A stretch of DNA of 64,000 nucleotides from Aureimonas sp. SK2 (lineage in GTDB: Bacteria > Pseudomonadota > Alphaproteobacteria > Rhizobiales > Rhizobiaceae): positions 430,194 through 494,193 of the forward strand of contig NZ_JAPZDS010000001.1 of the NCBI RefSeq assembly GCF_029813115.1, given 5' to 3'. Position 1 is the first letter of the stretch, and each line of letters opens with the position of its first letter. This document shows, one piece after another, positions 33,766 through 42,929 of this stretch. The notes beneath the pieces are model-generated. The model was not told where the DNA came from. It did not search any database and saw only the letters and a program-made list of their open reading frames with translations. Position numbers and translations under genes: made by a program.

Positions 33766-35181
33766 TTGACCGAATATACCGAAGAACACGAACACGAGCC
33801 GCGCACCCCGATCGAGCACGAGCGCGTTCCGACGCGCGCGGCGGTCTTCGTGCCGATCGTGCGTCAGCGCAATCCGGCGGACGAGATTTCGGAGGCGGTT
33901 AAGCGCGGCGACGAGGAGCGGCTGGTCGAGGCGGAAGGCCTAGCGCTCGCCATCGAGCTCGATGTCGTGGCGCGCGGCATCATCCCGGTTTCCAAGATCC
34001 AGCCGGCGACCCTGATCGGGTCGGGCAAGGTCGAGGAACTCGCCGGGCTGATCGCGGCCGAGAAGATCGGGCTGGTGATCATGGATCACCCGCTGACGCC
34101 CGTTCAGCAACGCAACCTCGAAAAGGAGCTGAACGCCAAGGTTCTCGACCGCACGGGCCTGATCCTCGAGATTTTCGGCCGGCGGGCGCGCACCAAGGAA
34201 GGCCGGCTCCAGGTCGAGCTTGCGCATCTGAACTACCAGCGCGGCCGCCTCGTGCGCTCGTGGACCCACCTTGAACGCCAGCGCGGCGGCGCGGGCTTCC
34301 TCGGCGGTCCCGGCGAGACGCAGATCGAGGCCGACCGCCGGCAGCTGCAGGAGAAGATCAAGCGCCTCGAAAAGGAACTGGAGCAGGTGCGCCGAACCCG
34401 CGCCCTGCACCGCGCCAAACGCAAGAAGGCGCCGCACCCGATCGTGGCGCTGGTCGGCTACACCAATGCCGGCAAGTCTACCCTGTTCAACAAGGTGACC
34501 GGGGCCGAGGTGCTGGCGAAGGATCTTCTCTTCGCCACGCTCGACCCGACCCTGCGCCGGATCAACCTGCCGCACGGGACGGAGGTCATCTTCTCCGACA
34601 CGGTCGGCTTCATCTCCGACCTGCCGACGCATCTCGTCGCCGCCTTCCGCGCCACGCTGGAGGAGGTGGTCGAGGCCGACATCGTGCTCCACGTGCGCGA
34701 CATCGCCAACCCCGACACGGCGGCCCAGGCCGCCGACGTGCGCAAGATCCTCGCCGATCTCGAGATCGACGCGGACGATCCGGAACACGTGATCGAGGTC
34801 TGGAACAAGGCGGACCGGCTGAACGAGCAGGCGCGGGCGCAGGTGGAGCTCTCCGCCGCCTCGCATCCGCGCGGCCAGGCGGTGCACATCGTCTCGGCGC
34901 TGACGGGCGAGAACGTGCCGGCGCTGCTGGCGGATATCGAGGGCCGCATCGCGGGACTCGCCGAGCCGGTGTCGCTGAACGTGCCGGCCGACGCTCTCGG
35001 CATCCTGCCCTGGGTCTACGACAACAGCGTGGTGCGCGAGCGCGAGGACCGCGAGGACGGCAGCGTCCAGCTCGCCATCGACCTGACGCGCGCGGCGCGG
35101 TCCGACCTCCTCCGGTTGAAGCATCGGCACCCCGACGTCCATATCGAGGGACTGCCGGTTCTGGAAGAGATCGACGATTGA
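33766..35181 (+). CDS. hflX: Ribosome-rescue GTPase HflX
   Basis: A 471-residue GTPase that splits stalled or heat-damaged 70S ribosomes. The N-terminal HflX domain includes the [12 protein letters not shown] signature near residue 185. The G domain shows G1 [12 protein letters not shown]3 [10 protein letters not shown] and G4 NKAD. The start is an unusual TTG directly abutting the hfq stop; AGGAAGG at 33753-33759 sits at ideal spacing, and the open frame cannot be extended upstream to a better start. This implies tight coupling with hfq. A GC hairpin follows the stop. Confidence 0.94.
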   Translation: MTEYTEEHEHEPRTPIEHERVPTRAAVFVPIVRQRNPADEISEAVKRGDEERLVEAEGLALAIELDVVARGIIPVSKIQPATLIGSGKVEELAGLIAAEKIGLVIMDHPLTPVQQRNLEKELNAKVLDRTGLILEIFGRRARTKEGRLQVELAHLNYQRGRLVRSWTHLERQRGGAGFLGGPGETQIEADRRQLQEKIKRLEKELEQVRRTRALHRAKRKKAPHPIVALVGYTNAGKSTLFNKVTGAEVLAKDLLFATLDPTLRRINLPHGTEVIFSDTVGFISDLPTHLVAAFRATLEEVVEADIVLHVRDIANPDTAAQAADVRKILADLEIDADDPEHVIEVWNKADRLNEQARAQVELSAASHPRGQAVHIVSALTGENVPALLADIEGRIAGLAEPVSLNVPADALGILPWVYDNSVVREREDREDGSVQLAIDLTRAARSDLLRLKHRHPDVHIEGLPVLEEIDD

Positions 35182-35187
35182 GGGTTT

Positions 35188-35214
35188 GGGCGGGAGGCGG
35201 TCAGCCTTCCGCCC
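35188..35214. terminator. GC hairpin between convergent hflX and mazG
   Basis: GGGCGGGAGGC (35188-35198) pairs with GCCTTCCGCCC (35204-35214) through an 11-bp stem containing one G-T pair and a GGTCA loop. It fills the 33 bases between two convergent stop codons. There is no clear T-tract on either strand, so it may work as a weak bidirectional terminator or protect the 3' ends. Confidence 0.5.
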
Positions 35215-36087
35215 TTATCCCGTCGAGCGGCTCTCCGCGCCCTTGGCGCGCTGCCATAGCGCTTCCTGATCCTCGAGGCTCATGTCGGCCAGCGTCCGGC
35301 CTTCGCTGGCCGCCTGCGCTTCCATCGCGGCGAAGCGCGCGCGAAATTTGGCGGTGGTTCGGCGTAGCGCCGCATCGGGATCGATCTCGTAGCGCCGGGC
35401 GAGATTCACCACTGTGAAGAGCACGTCGCCGAGTTCCGCCTCCTGCGCATCGCGGTCGTCGCCTGCCGCCTCGAACTCGTCGGTCTCCTCGCGTAGTTTG
35501 GCGAGGATGGGCGCCGCCTCGGTCCAGTCGAAGCCGACGGTGGCTGCCTTCTCCTGGATCTTGCGCGACAGCACCAGGGCGGGCAGGGCGCCGGGCACGC
35601 CGTCGAGAAGGCCGGACTTCGCTTCGTCGCGTCCGGGGGCCCATTCTCCGGCCGCGCCGTCCGCCAACGGTGCGGCGCGCAGGCGCTCGCGCGCCTCGCG
35701 CCGCTCGCGCTTCTCCTCCGCCTTGATGCGCTCCCACTGGCCCTTGGCCGAACGGGACGAGCGCGCCTCGACATCGCCGAAGACATGCGGATGGCGGCGG
35801 ATCATCTTGGTGGTGATGCCCTCGACCACATCCTCGAACGTGAAGAGGCCGATCTCCGAGGCCATCTGCGCGTAGTAGACCACCTGCAGCAGAAGGTCCC
35901 CGAGCTCCTCCTTCAGATCGGGCGCGTCGCGGCGTTCGATCGCGTCCACGACCTCGTAGGTCTCCTCGATCGTATAGGGAACGATCGAATCGAAGCTCTG
36001 CTCGACATCCCAGGGGCAGCCGGTCTCCGGCTGCCGCAACGCGGCCATGATCTCGACCAGACGAGCGATGTCGCGGGATGGCTGCAT
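35215..36087 (-). CDS. mazG: Nucleoside triphosphate pyrophosphohydrolase MazG
   Basis: A 290-residue house-cleaning enzyme that hydrolyses (d)NTPs to monophosphates and pyrophosphate. There are two all-alpha MazG domains. The first has GCPWDVEQSFDSI and the metal-binding EETYEVVDAI plus EELGDLLLQV (residues 41-72). The second, degenerate copy lies around 170-240 (EETDEFEAA, ELGDVLFTVVN). They are joined by an alanine- and arginine-rich linker. It starts at ATG 36087, only 18 bases downstream of the tRNA-Lys gene on the same strand, and might be read by the tRNA promoter. Confidence 0.93.
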   Translation of the reverse strand: MQPSRDIARLVEIMAALRQPETGCPWDVEQSFDSIVPYTIEETYEVVDAIERRDAPDLKEELGDLLLQVVYYAQMASEIGLFTFEDVVEGITTKMIRRHPHVFGDVEARSSRSAKGQWERIKAEEKRERREARERLRAAPLADGAAGEWAPGRDEAKSGLLDGVPGALPALVLSRKIQEKAATVGFDWTEAAPILAKLREETDEFEAAGDDRDAQEAELGDVLFTVVNLARRYEIDPDAALRRTTAKFRARFAAMEAQAASEGRTLADMSLEDQEALWQRAKGAESRSTG

Positions 36088-36105
36088 GGTGTCACCGGAA
36101 AGGAA

Positions 36106-36181
<76 letters not shown>

Positions 36182-36215
36182 GAACGCCGAAAGAGATCCG
36201 GCGGAAAGCGGGCGG

Positions 36216-36244
36216 ACCATAGAAAGGCCGGCCCGGCGGGTCAA
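36216..36244 (-). promoter_or_regulatory. Sigma-70 type promoter of tRNA-Lys
   Basis: On the minus strand TTGACC (36244-36239) and TATGGT (36221-36216) are separated by exactly 17 bases. The predicted start lies about 25 bases upstream of the mature tRNA end, a normal leader length. Confidence 0.7.
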
Positions 36245-36331
36245 CCGGTCGGCGCCGCATTTGCCCGGATTTCGCCGCTGCGCTAGGACAGGCTGACCTG
36301 CCGATCCCTTGAGCCCGAGTTCCGCACGCCC

Positions 36332-37072
36332 TTGCTCCCCGATCCGACCTTCTCGGCCGCGCTGGCCGCGGGCGCCCTGTCGTTCCTGAGCCCCTGCGTC
36401 CTGCCGCTGGTTCCGCCCTATCTCTGCTACATGGCGGGCGTCTCGGTGGAGGACCTGCGCGCCTCCTCTCCGGCGGCTGGAAGCGGGAAAGGGCGGATCG
36501 TCGCAGCCGCACTTCTCTTCGTGCTCGGCTTCTCCACCGTGTTCGTGGCGCTGGGGGCGGGCGCCAGCTCGATCGGCTATCTCCTGCGCACCAATCTCGA
36601 CTGGCTGAGTGTCGTCGCTGGCCTCGCGATCATCGCGATGGGGCTGAACTTCCTGGGTGTCTTCCGCATCGCCTTCCTGTCGCGCGAGGCGCGGTTCCAA
36701 GCGCACTCGGAGCGCGGCAGCCTCCTCGGCGCCTATGCAATGGGCCTCGCCTTCGCCTTCGGCTGGACGCCCTGCATCGGGCCGGTGCTCGGCGCCATCC
36801 TCGGCGTCGCCGGCTCGACGCAGACGCTCGGCAGCGGGGCGGGCCTTCTGGCCGTCTATTCGCTCGGCCTCGGTATCCCGTTCCTTCTGGCCGCCGTCTT
36901 CTCCGGCGCCTTCCTGCGCGCGCTGCACGGGTTTCGCGCCCATCTCGGCATCGTCGAGAAGGTGATGGGCGGTCTTCTCGTCGTCACCGGAATCCTGTTC
37001 CTCACCGGCGGCATGCAGGCCATGGCCTTCTGGCTGCTCGAAACCTTCCCCGCCTTCCAGCAAATCGGCTGA
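36332..37072 (+). CDS. ccdA: Cytochrome c biogenesis thiol-disulfide transporter CcdA
   Basis: A 246-residue polytopic protein that passes electrons from cytoplasmic thioredoxin across the inner membrane for cytochrome c maturation. Six hydrophobic segments are visible. The two redox cysteines are in [18 protein letters not shown] (residue 22 region) and [11 protein letters not shown] (near 150), each flanked by the family prolines. The only in-frame start that fits is TTG 36332, giving MLPDPTF; there is no clear ribosome-binding site, so the true start is uncertain. It stands alone between tRNA-Lys and glmU. Confidence 0.92.
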   Translation: MLPDPTFSAALAAGALSFLSPCVLPLVPPYLCYMAGVSVEDLRASSPAAGSGKGRIVAAALLFVLGFSTVFVALGAGASSIGYLLRTNLDWLSVVAGLAIIAMGLNFLGVFRIAFLSREARFQAHSERGSLLGAYAMGLAFAFGWTPCIGPVLGAILGVAGSTQTLGSGAGLLAVYSLGLGIPFLLAAVFSGAFLRALHGFRAHLGIVEKVMGGLLVVTGILFLTGGMQAMAFWLLETFPAFQQIG

Positions 37073-37116
37073 CGCCCCTCGACGCCCGCCCCGCGAGGCC
37101 GGCCGGAGAACCATCC

Positions 37117-38469
37117 ATGACGAGAACCTGTCTTTCCGTGGTCCTGGCCGCAGGCGAGGGCACCCGCATGAAGTCACGCCGAACCAAGGTGCTGCACGAG
37201 GTCGCCGGCTTGCCGCTCGTTTCGCACGCGCTGGCGAGTTCCGTCGAAGCGGGCGCCGACACCGTGGCGCTCGTCGTCGGCCGCGACGCCGAGGCGGTGA
37301 CGGCGCTCGGGCAGGCCGCCGGCGCTTCGGTGCAGTCTTTCGAACAGACCGAGCGGCTCGGCACCGCGCATGCCGTTCTGGCCGCGCGCCAGGCGATCGC
37401 CGAGGGTTACGACGACGTCGTCGTCCTGTTCGGCGACACGCCGCTCCTGTCGCCGGACACGTTGCGCCGGGCGCGCATCCACATCGCGGACGGCGCCGCC
37501 GTCTGCGTCGTCGGCTTCGAGGCGGCCGATCCGGCAGGCTACGGCCGGCTGCTCATGGAGGGCTCCAGGCTCCTGGCGATCCGCGAGGACAAGGACGCGA
37601 GCGCCGACGAGAAGCGCATCCGGCTCTGCAACAGCGGCGTGATGGCGCTGGACGGGCGCAAGGCGCTCGAACTCCTCGACCGGGTCGGCAACGCCAACGC
37701 CAAGGGCGAGTATTATCTCACCGACGTGGTCGAGATCGCGCGCGCGGACGATCTCGATGTGCGGGTGGTGCTGGCCGACGAGGTCGAGACGCTCGGCGTC
37801 AATACGCGGGCCGACCTCGCGCGCGTCGAGCATCTCTGGCAGGAGCGTCGCCGGGCCGAGATGATGGTGGCAGGCGTCACGCTCGTCGCCCCTCAGACCG
37901 TGTTCTTCTCGCACGACACGGCGATCGAGGCCGATGTCGTGATCGAGCCGAACGTCGTATTCGGACCCGGCGTCAGCATCAGTGCCGGCACGGTGATCCA
38001 CGCCTTTTCGCATCTGGAAGGCGCGCGGATCGCGTCGGACGTCTCGATCGGTCCCTTCGCGCGGCTGCGGCCGGGCACGGAGATCGAGCCCAAGGCGCGA
38101 GTCGGCAACTTCGTGGAGACCAAGAACACGAAGCTCGCCGCCGGCGCGAAGGTCAACCACCTGACCTATCTTGGCGACGCTTCCGTCGGCCCGCGTGCCA
38201 ACATCGGGGCCGGCACGATCACGTGCAACTACGACGGCTTCAACAAGTACCGCACGTCGATCGGGGCGGATGCCTTCGTCGGATCGAACTCGGCGCTGGT
38301 CGCTCCGGTCGTGATCGGCGACGGTGCCTATGTCGGTTCGGGCAGCGTGGTGACGGAGGACGTACCGGACGAGGCGCTGGCGATCGGCCGCGCGCGGCAG
38401 GTGACCAAGCCCGGCCGCGGCGCCGAGATCAACGCCCGCAACGCCGAGCGCAAGGCGGGGCGATCCTGA
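37117..38469 (+). CDS. glmU: Bifunctional GlmU (glucosamine-1-P acetyltransferase / GlcNAc-1-P uridyltransferase)
   Basis: A 450-residue enzyme that makes UDP-GlcNAc for peptidoglycan and lipopolysaccharide. The N-terminal uridyltransferase has [11 protein letters not shown] (residues 10-20), GTAHAV and FGDTPLL. The C-terminal acetyltransferase is a left-handed beta-helix with hexapeptide repeats and the catalytic histidine in [13 protein letters not shown] 37117 is preceded by GGAG. It lies 91 bases upstream of glmS, which makes its precursor, so the two genes cover consecutive steps. Confidence 0.97.
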   Translation: MTRTCLSVVLAAGEGTRMKSRRTKVLHEVAGLPLVSHALASSVEAGADTVALVVGRDAEAVTALGQAAGASVQSFEQTERLGTAHAVLAARQAIAEGYDDVVVLFGDTPLLSPDTLRRARIHIADGAAVCVVGFEAADPAGYGRLLMEGSRLLAIREDKDASADEKRIRLCNSGVMALDGRKALELLDRVGNANAKGEYYLTDVVEIARADDLDVRVVLADEVETLGVNTRADLARVEHLWQERRRAEMMVAGVTLVAPQTVFFSHDTAIEADVVIEPNVVFGPGVSISAGTVIHAFSHLEGARIASDVSIGPFARLRPGTEIEPKARVGNFVETKNTKLAAGAKVNHLTYLGDASVGPRANIGAGTITCNYDGFNKYRTSIGADAFVGSNSALVAPVVIGDGAYVGSGSVVTEDVPDEALAIGRARQVTKPGRGAEINARNAERKAGRS

Positions 38470-38560
38470 CAGGCCGACATCAACTGTGACCCGAACGTTA
38501 AGCGGTCGCTGTCCAGACCCGTGCTAACGCAGGGGCAAGATCGAATCGAGGGCTCGGATC

Positions 38561-40387
38561 ATGTGCGGCATCATCGGGATCGTCAGTCGGGAGCCGGTCG
38601 CCCTGCGCCTGGTCGAGGCGCTGAAGCGGCTGGAATATCGGGGTTATGATTCCGCCGGCATCGCGACGCTCGACGGCGGGGTGCTGGATCGCCGCCGCGC
38701 CGAGGGCAAGCTGCGCAACCTCGAAGCACGGCTGGCCGCCGAACCGCTCGCCGGCACGATCGGCATCGGTCATACGCGCTGGGCGACGCACGGCGTGCCC
38801 AACGAGACCAACGCGCATCCGCATTTCGCCGAGGGTGTCGCCGTCGTCCATAACGGCATCATTGAGAACTTCGCCGAGCTGAAGCGCGAGCTTCAGGCCG
38901 AGGGCGTCCGGTTCGCCAGCCAGACCGACACCGAGGTCGTCGCCCATCTCCTGGCGCACTGGCGCCGCGAGGGCGTCGGCCGGCGCGAGTCGATGGAGAA
39001 GCTTCTCAAGGCCATCACCGGCGCCTATGCGCTGGCGGTGATGTTCGAGGACGACCCGTCCACCATCATGGCCGCGCGCTCGGGGCCACCGCTCGCCATC
39101 GGCTACGGCGAGGGCGAAATGTTCCTCGGCTCCGACGCCATCGCGCTTTCGCCCTTCACCGACGAGGTGAGCTACCTGGAGGACGGCGACTGGGCCGTGA
39201 TCGGGCGTGAGGGCGCGCAGGTCTTCGACGCGGACAACCGGCCGGTGGAACGCCCGCGCCGCCGCTCCGTCGGCAAGCAGCACTATGTCGACAAGGGCAA
39301 CCACCGCCACTTCATGCAGAAGGAAATCTACGAGCAGCCCGAGGTGATCGGGCACACGCTCGGGGCCTTCGTGGACATGACGACCGGCCGCACGCGCATC
39401 CCCGCGGGCGCCGAGCTCGACTTCACCGACGTCCGGCGCATGGCGATCTCCGCCTGCGGCACCGGCTTCTACGCCGGCATGGTGGGCCGCTACTATTTCG
39501 AGCGCTACGGGCGCATCGCCTGCGACCTCGATGTGGCCTCCGAGTTCCGCTACCGCGAGAGCCCTCTCGGCGACGTCGACCTGTCGCTCTTCGTCTCGCA
39601 GTCCGGCGAGACGGCCGACACGCTCGCCTCGCTCCGCTATGCAAAGGCGGAAGGGCTGAAGACGGCTGCCATCGTCAACGTGCAGGGCTCGACGATCGCG
39701 CGCGAGGCCGACGCCGCGCTCCCGACGCTGGCGGGGCCGGAGATCGGCGTCGCCTCGACCAAGGCCTTCACCTGCCAGCTCACCGCGCTCGCCGCGCTGT
39801 CGGTGCGGGCCGGCGTCCAGCGCGGCGTGTTGTCGGCCGAACAGGAAGCCGAACTCACGCAGGCGCTCGCCGAAGCGCCGCGCATGGTCAATGCCGCGCT
39901 GCATGTCGAGGACCAGATCGAGGCGCTGGCGCGCGAGATGGCGACCTATCGCCATGCGCTGTTCCTGGGGCGCGGCTTCTCCTTCCCGCTGGCGATGGAG
40001 GGGGCATTGAAGCTCAAGGAAATCAGCTACATCCACGCGGAAGGTTACGCGGCGGGTGAGCTGAAGCACGGGCCGATCGCCCTGATCGACGAGACCATGC
40101 CGGTCGTCGTCGTGGCGCCCTTCGACCGCGTGTTCGAGAAGACCGTCTCCAACATGCAGGAGGTCGCCGCGCGGGGCGGGCGGATCATCCTGTTCACCGA
40201 CCGGCAAGGAGCCGAGGCCGGCAAGGGTGTCAACGCCCACACGATCCTGCTTCCCGAAATGCCCGAGATCCTGACGCCGATCGTCTACAGCGTGCCGCTG
40301 CAACTCTTGGCCTACCATACGGCCGTGCAGATGGGCACGGACGTCGATCAGCCTCGCAACCTCGCGAAGTCCGTCACGGTCGAGTAG
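38561..40387 (+). CDS. glmS: Glutamine-fructose-6-phosphate aminotransferase
   Basis: A 608-residue enzyme that makes glucosamine 6-phosphate from fructose 6-phosphate and glutamine, the entry step of amino-sugar synthesis. The glutaminase domain begins with the nucleophile cysteine right after the initiator Met (MCGIIGIVS). Two SIS domains follow, with ACGTGFYAG and SQSGETADT near residues 305-355, and the protein ends in KSVTVE as in all GlmS. No glmS ribozyme or other riboswitch is apparent in the 91-base leader. The stop is three bases from convergent recG. Confidence 0.98.
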   Translation: MCGIIGIVSREPVALRLVEALKRLEYRGYDSAGIATLDGGVLDRRRAEGKLRNLEARLAAEPLAGTIGIGHTRWATHGVPNETNAHPHFAEGVAVVHNGIIENFAELKRELQAEGVRFASQTDTEVVAHLLAHWRREGVGRRESMEKLLKAITGAYALAVMFEDDPSTIMAARSGPPLAIGYGEGEMFLGSDAIALSPFTDEVSYLEDGDWAVIGREGAQVFDADNRPVERPRRRSVGKQHYVDKGNHRHFMQKEIYEQPEVIGHTLGAFVDMTTGRTRIPAGAELDFTDVRRMAISACGTGFYAGMVGRYYFERYGRIACDLDVASEFRYRESPLGDVDLSLFVSQSGETADTLASLRYAKAEGLKTAAIVNVQGSTIAREADAALPTLAGPEIGVASTKAFTCQLTALAALSVRAGVQRGVLSAEQEAELTQALAEAPRMVNAALHVEDQIEALAREMATYRHALFLGRGFSFPLAMEGALKLKEISYIHAEGYAAGELKHGPIALIDETMPVVVVAPFDRVFEKTVSNMQEVAARGGRIILFTDRQGAEAGKGVNAHTILLPEMPEILTPIVYSVPLQLLAYHTAVQMGTDVDQPRNLAKSVTVE

Positions 40388-40390
40388 CAG

Positions 40391-42499
40391 CTAGCCGGCC
40401 CGCAGCAGGCGGATCGCGTCATCCTTGCCGAAGAGGTAGAGGAGGTTGCGGATTGCCTGGCCGCGCGGGGAGGCCAGTTCCTTGTCCGTGGCGAGCAAGA
40501 GCCGCGCGTCGTCGCGCGCAATCTCAAGGAGGTCGGCATGCTCGTCCAGCCGCGCGATGCGGAAGGTCTGCATGCCGGACTGGCGCGTGCCGAGGAGGTC
40601 GCCTTCGCCGCGCAGGCGTAGGTCTTCTTCCGCGATGCGGAACCCGTCGTTGCTCTCGCGCATGACGGCGAGGCGCGCCTTGGCCGTCTCGCCGAGCGGC
40701 GCCTTGTAGAGAAGCACGCAGGACGAGGCCTTCTCGCCGCGACCCACGCGCCCGCGGAGTTGGTGAAGCTGCGACAGGCCGAAGCGCTCGGCATGCTCGA
40801 TCACGATGATCGAGGCGTCCGGCACGTCGACCCCGACCTCGATAACGGTGGTGGCCACGACGATGCGCGTCGCGCCCGTCTTGAAGTCCGCCATCACGCG
40901 GTCCTTCTCCTCGGCGTTCATGCGGCCATGGACGAGGCCGACCCGATCGCCGAAGAACTGGCGCAGCACTTCGGCGCGCTCCTCGGCCGCCGTCAGTTCG
41001 CTCTTGTCGCTCTCCTCGACCAGCGGGCAGACCCAATAGAGCTTGTCACCTTCCTCGATGGCACGCCGGGCGCGCGAGACGATCTCGTCCATGCGATCGA
41101 AGGGGATGGCAACGGTGGTGATCGGCTTGCGGCCGGCCGGCTTGCCGTGAAGGCGCGAGACGTCCATGTCGCCGAAGGCGGCCAGCACCAGCGTGCGCGG
41201 GATCGGCGTTGCCGTCATCACCAGGAGGTCCGGCGCGCGGCCCTTGCGGGTCAGGCTCAGACGCTGGTGGACGCCGAAGCGGTGCTGCTCGTCCACCACG
41301 ACGAGGCCGAGGTCGTGATAGGCGACGTCGTCCTGGAAGAGCGCGTGGGTGCCGACGACGATGTCGGCCTCGCCGTTGGCAATCGCCTCCAGCTTGGCAG
41401 TGCGCACCCGGCCGTTGTCGCGGCCTGTCAGGAGAACGATCGAAAGGCCCGCCGCTTCGCAATAGCGCGCGAGACCGGCGAAGTGCTGACGCGCCAAAAT
41501 TTCGGTTGGGGCTAGCAGGGCGGATTGCGCGCCCGACTCCTTGGCCGCCGCCATCGCGAGAAGGGCCACCACCGTCTTGCCGGCGCCGACATCGCCTTGG
41601 AGGAGGCGCAGCATGCGGACGGGCTTGCTCATGTCCGCGTGAATTTCTGCGAGCACCTCGCGCTGACCGTCCGTCAGCGCGAAGGGCAGGGCGGCCTCCG
41701 CCCGCGTCCGCACTCCGCCGTCGCCTCCGAGGCTTCGGCCGGGCTTGCGCCTTGCCCGCTCGCGAGCGAGCGCCAGGGCCATCTGGCTCGCCAGAAGCTC
41801 GTCATAGGCGAGGCGGCGGTAAGCCGGCTTGCCGGGCGCGAGGTCGGCAGGATCGGCCGGCCTATGAAGCTGGACCAGCGCGTCCGCGAAGGCCGTAAAG
41901 CCCTCCCGGGCGAAGACCCCGGGCTCGATCCATTCGGGCAGCGAGGGCAGCCGCTCCAGTGCGCTGTCGACGCTCCGCCGCAGCACCTTGCCCGAGAGAC
42001 CCGCCGTCAGGGGATAGACCGGCTCGACCAACGGCAGGGAAGCCGCATCTTCGGCGCGGCCGACGAAGTCGGGATGCACCATGGAGGCGCGGCCGTTGAA
42101 GCGCTCGACCTTCCCCGAGACGAGCAGCGTCTCGCCGAGCGGCAGGAGCTTTTCCAGCCATTGCGGCTGCGCGCGGAAATAGGTGAGGGCGATCTCGTCG
42201 GTCGCGTCGAACGCGATGACCCGCGTCGGATGGTTGCGCGCCTCGCGCGACGGGAACTGGTAACGATCGATCCGCACTTCCAGCGTCACCAGGGTGCCGT
42301 CGGGCGCGCCCCGGATCGTCTCGCGCCGCCGCCGGTCGATCACACCGCTCGGCAGATGGAACAGGAGGTCGCGCACCTTCGCCCCGTCCTGCGCGCCCGG
42401 CGGCGAGACGAGGCCGTCGAGGAGCTTGGAGAGCTTGGGGCCGACACCCGGAACGGTGGCGACCGAGGCGAAGAGCGGATCGAGTTCGGCAGGGCGCAT
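40391..42499 (-). CDS. recG: ATP-dependent DNA helicase RecG
   Basis: A 702-residue helicase that remodels stalled replication forks and Holliday junctions. The N-terminal wedge/OB domain covers about residues 60-160. Helicase motifs include Walker A GDVGAGKTVVA, the Walker B DEQHRFG, TATPIPRTL, and motif VI QLRGRVGRG. The C terminus RARGEGDLLGTRQSG-like region is present as LRGEGDLLGTRQSG. It is single on the minus strand, divergent from sdhE by 133 bases; no SOS box of the GTTC-N7-GTTC type was seen there. Confidence 0.97.
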   Translation of the reverse strand: MRPAELDPLFASVATVPGVGPKLSKLLDGLVSPPGAQDGAKVRDLLFHLPSGVIDRRRRETIRGAPDGTLVTLEVRIDRYQFPSREARNHPTRVIAFDATDEIALTYFRAQPQWLEKLLPLGETLLVSGKVERFNGRASMVHPDFVGRAEDAASLPLVEPVYPLTAGLSGKVLRRSVDSALERLPSLPEWIEPGVFAREGFTAFADALVQLHRPADPADLAPGKPAYRRLAYDELLASQMALALARERARRKPGRSLGGDGGVRTRAEAALPFALTDGQREVLAEIHADMSKPVRMLRLLQGDVGAGKTVVALLAMAAAKESGAQSALLAPTEILARQHFAGLARYCEAAGLSIVLLTGRDNGRVRTAKLEAIANGEADIVVGTHALFQDDVAYHDLGLVVVDEQHRFGVHQRLSLTRKGRAPDLLVMTATPIPRTLVLAAFGDMDVSRLHGKPAGRKPITTVAIPFDRMDEIVSRARRAIEEGDKLYWVCPLVEESDKSELTAAEERAEVLRQFFGDRVGLVHGRMNAEEKDRVMADFKTGATRIVVATTVIEVGVDVPDASIIVIEHAERFGLSQLHQLRGRVGRGEKASSCVLLYKAPLGETAKARLAVMRESNDGFRIAEEDLRLRGEGDLLGTRQSGMQTFRIARLDEHADLLEIARDDARLLLATDKELASPRGQAIRNLLYLFGKDDAIRLLRAG

Positions 42500-42632
42500 G
42501 GGCGGTGTTTATCGTCTGTTCTCGGCCACGGATAGGCTGACACCGCCGCGCGCGGAGCCTATATCGGGTGCGAACGGGCAGGGCGCGAGAGGCGTCCGGC
42601 CTTCTTGCTGTTGAAGATGCGGGCAGATAGCG

Positions 42633-42929
42633 ATGACCGGTACGACGCGATCCTCCTCCGACCTCGACCCGCGTCGCCGCAAGGCGCTGTTCCGCTCCTG
42701 GCACCGGGGCACGCGGGAGATGGACCTCGTCCTCGGCCGCTTCGCCGATGCGGAGATCGACAAGCTGACCGACGAGGAACTGACCGTCTTCGAGCACCTG
42801 ATGGAAGCGCCGGACAGAGACCTCTTCACCTGGCTGACCGGCTCGGCGGAGACGCCGGCCAACTATGACACGCCGGTCTTCCGCCGCATCCGCTCCTATT
42901 ATGAACTGAACGACGAGGCTCGGGCGTGA
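42633..42929 (+). CDS. sdhE: FAD assembly factor SdhE
   Basis: A 98-residue protein of the SdhE/SDH5 family that promotes covalent FAD attachment to the flavoprotein subunit of succinate dehydrogenase. The family RGxxE motif is present as RGTREMD (residues 26-32), followed by the conserved helical LTDEELTVFEHLMEAPDRDLFTWL segment, of which the key part is EAPDRDLFTWL. The position between recG and mfd is conserved in rhizobia. The stop overlaps the mfd GTG by four bases. Confidence 0.93.
   Translation: MTGTTRSSSDLDPRRRKALFRSWHRGTREMDLVLGRFADAEIDKLTDEELTVFEHLMEAPDRDLFTWLTGSAETPANYDTPVFRRIRSYYELNDEARA

Noticed and set aside
38470..38560. glmS ribozyme or riboswitch upstream of glmS
   Set aside because: The leader is only 91 bases and I see neither the ribozyme core nor another riboswitch pattern; the ribozyme is known from Firmicutes.
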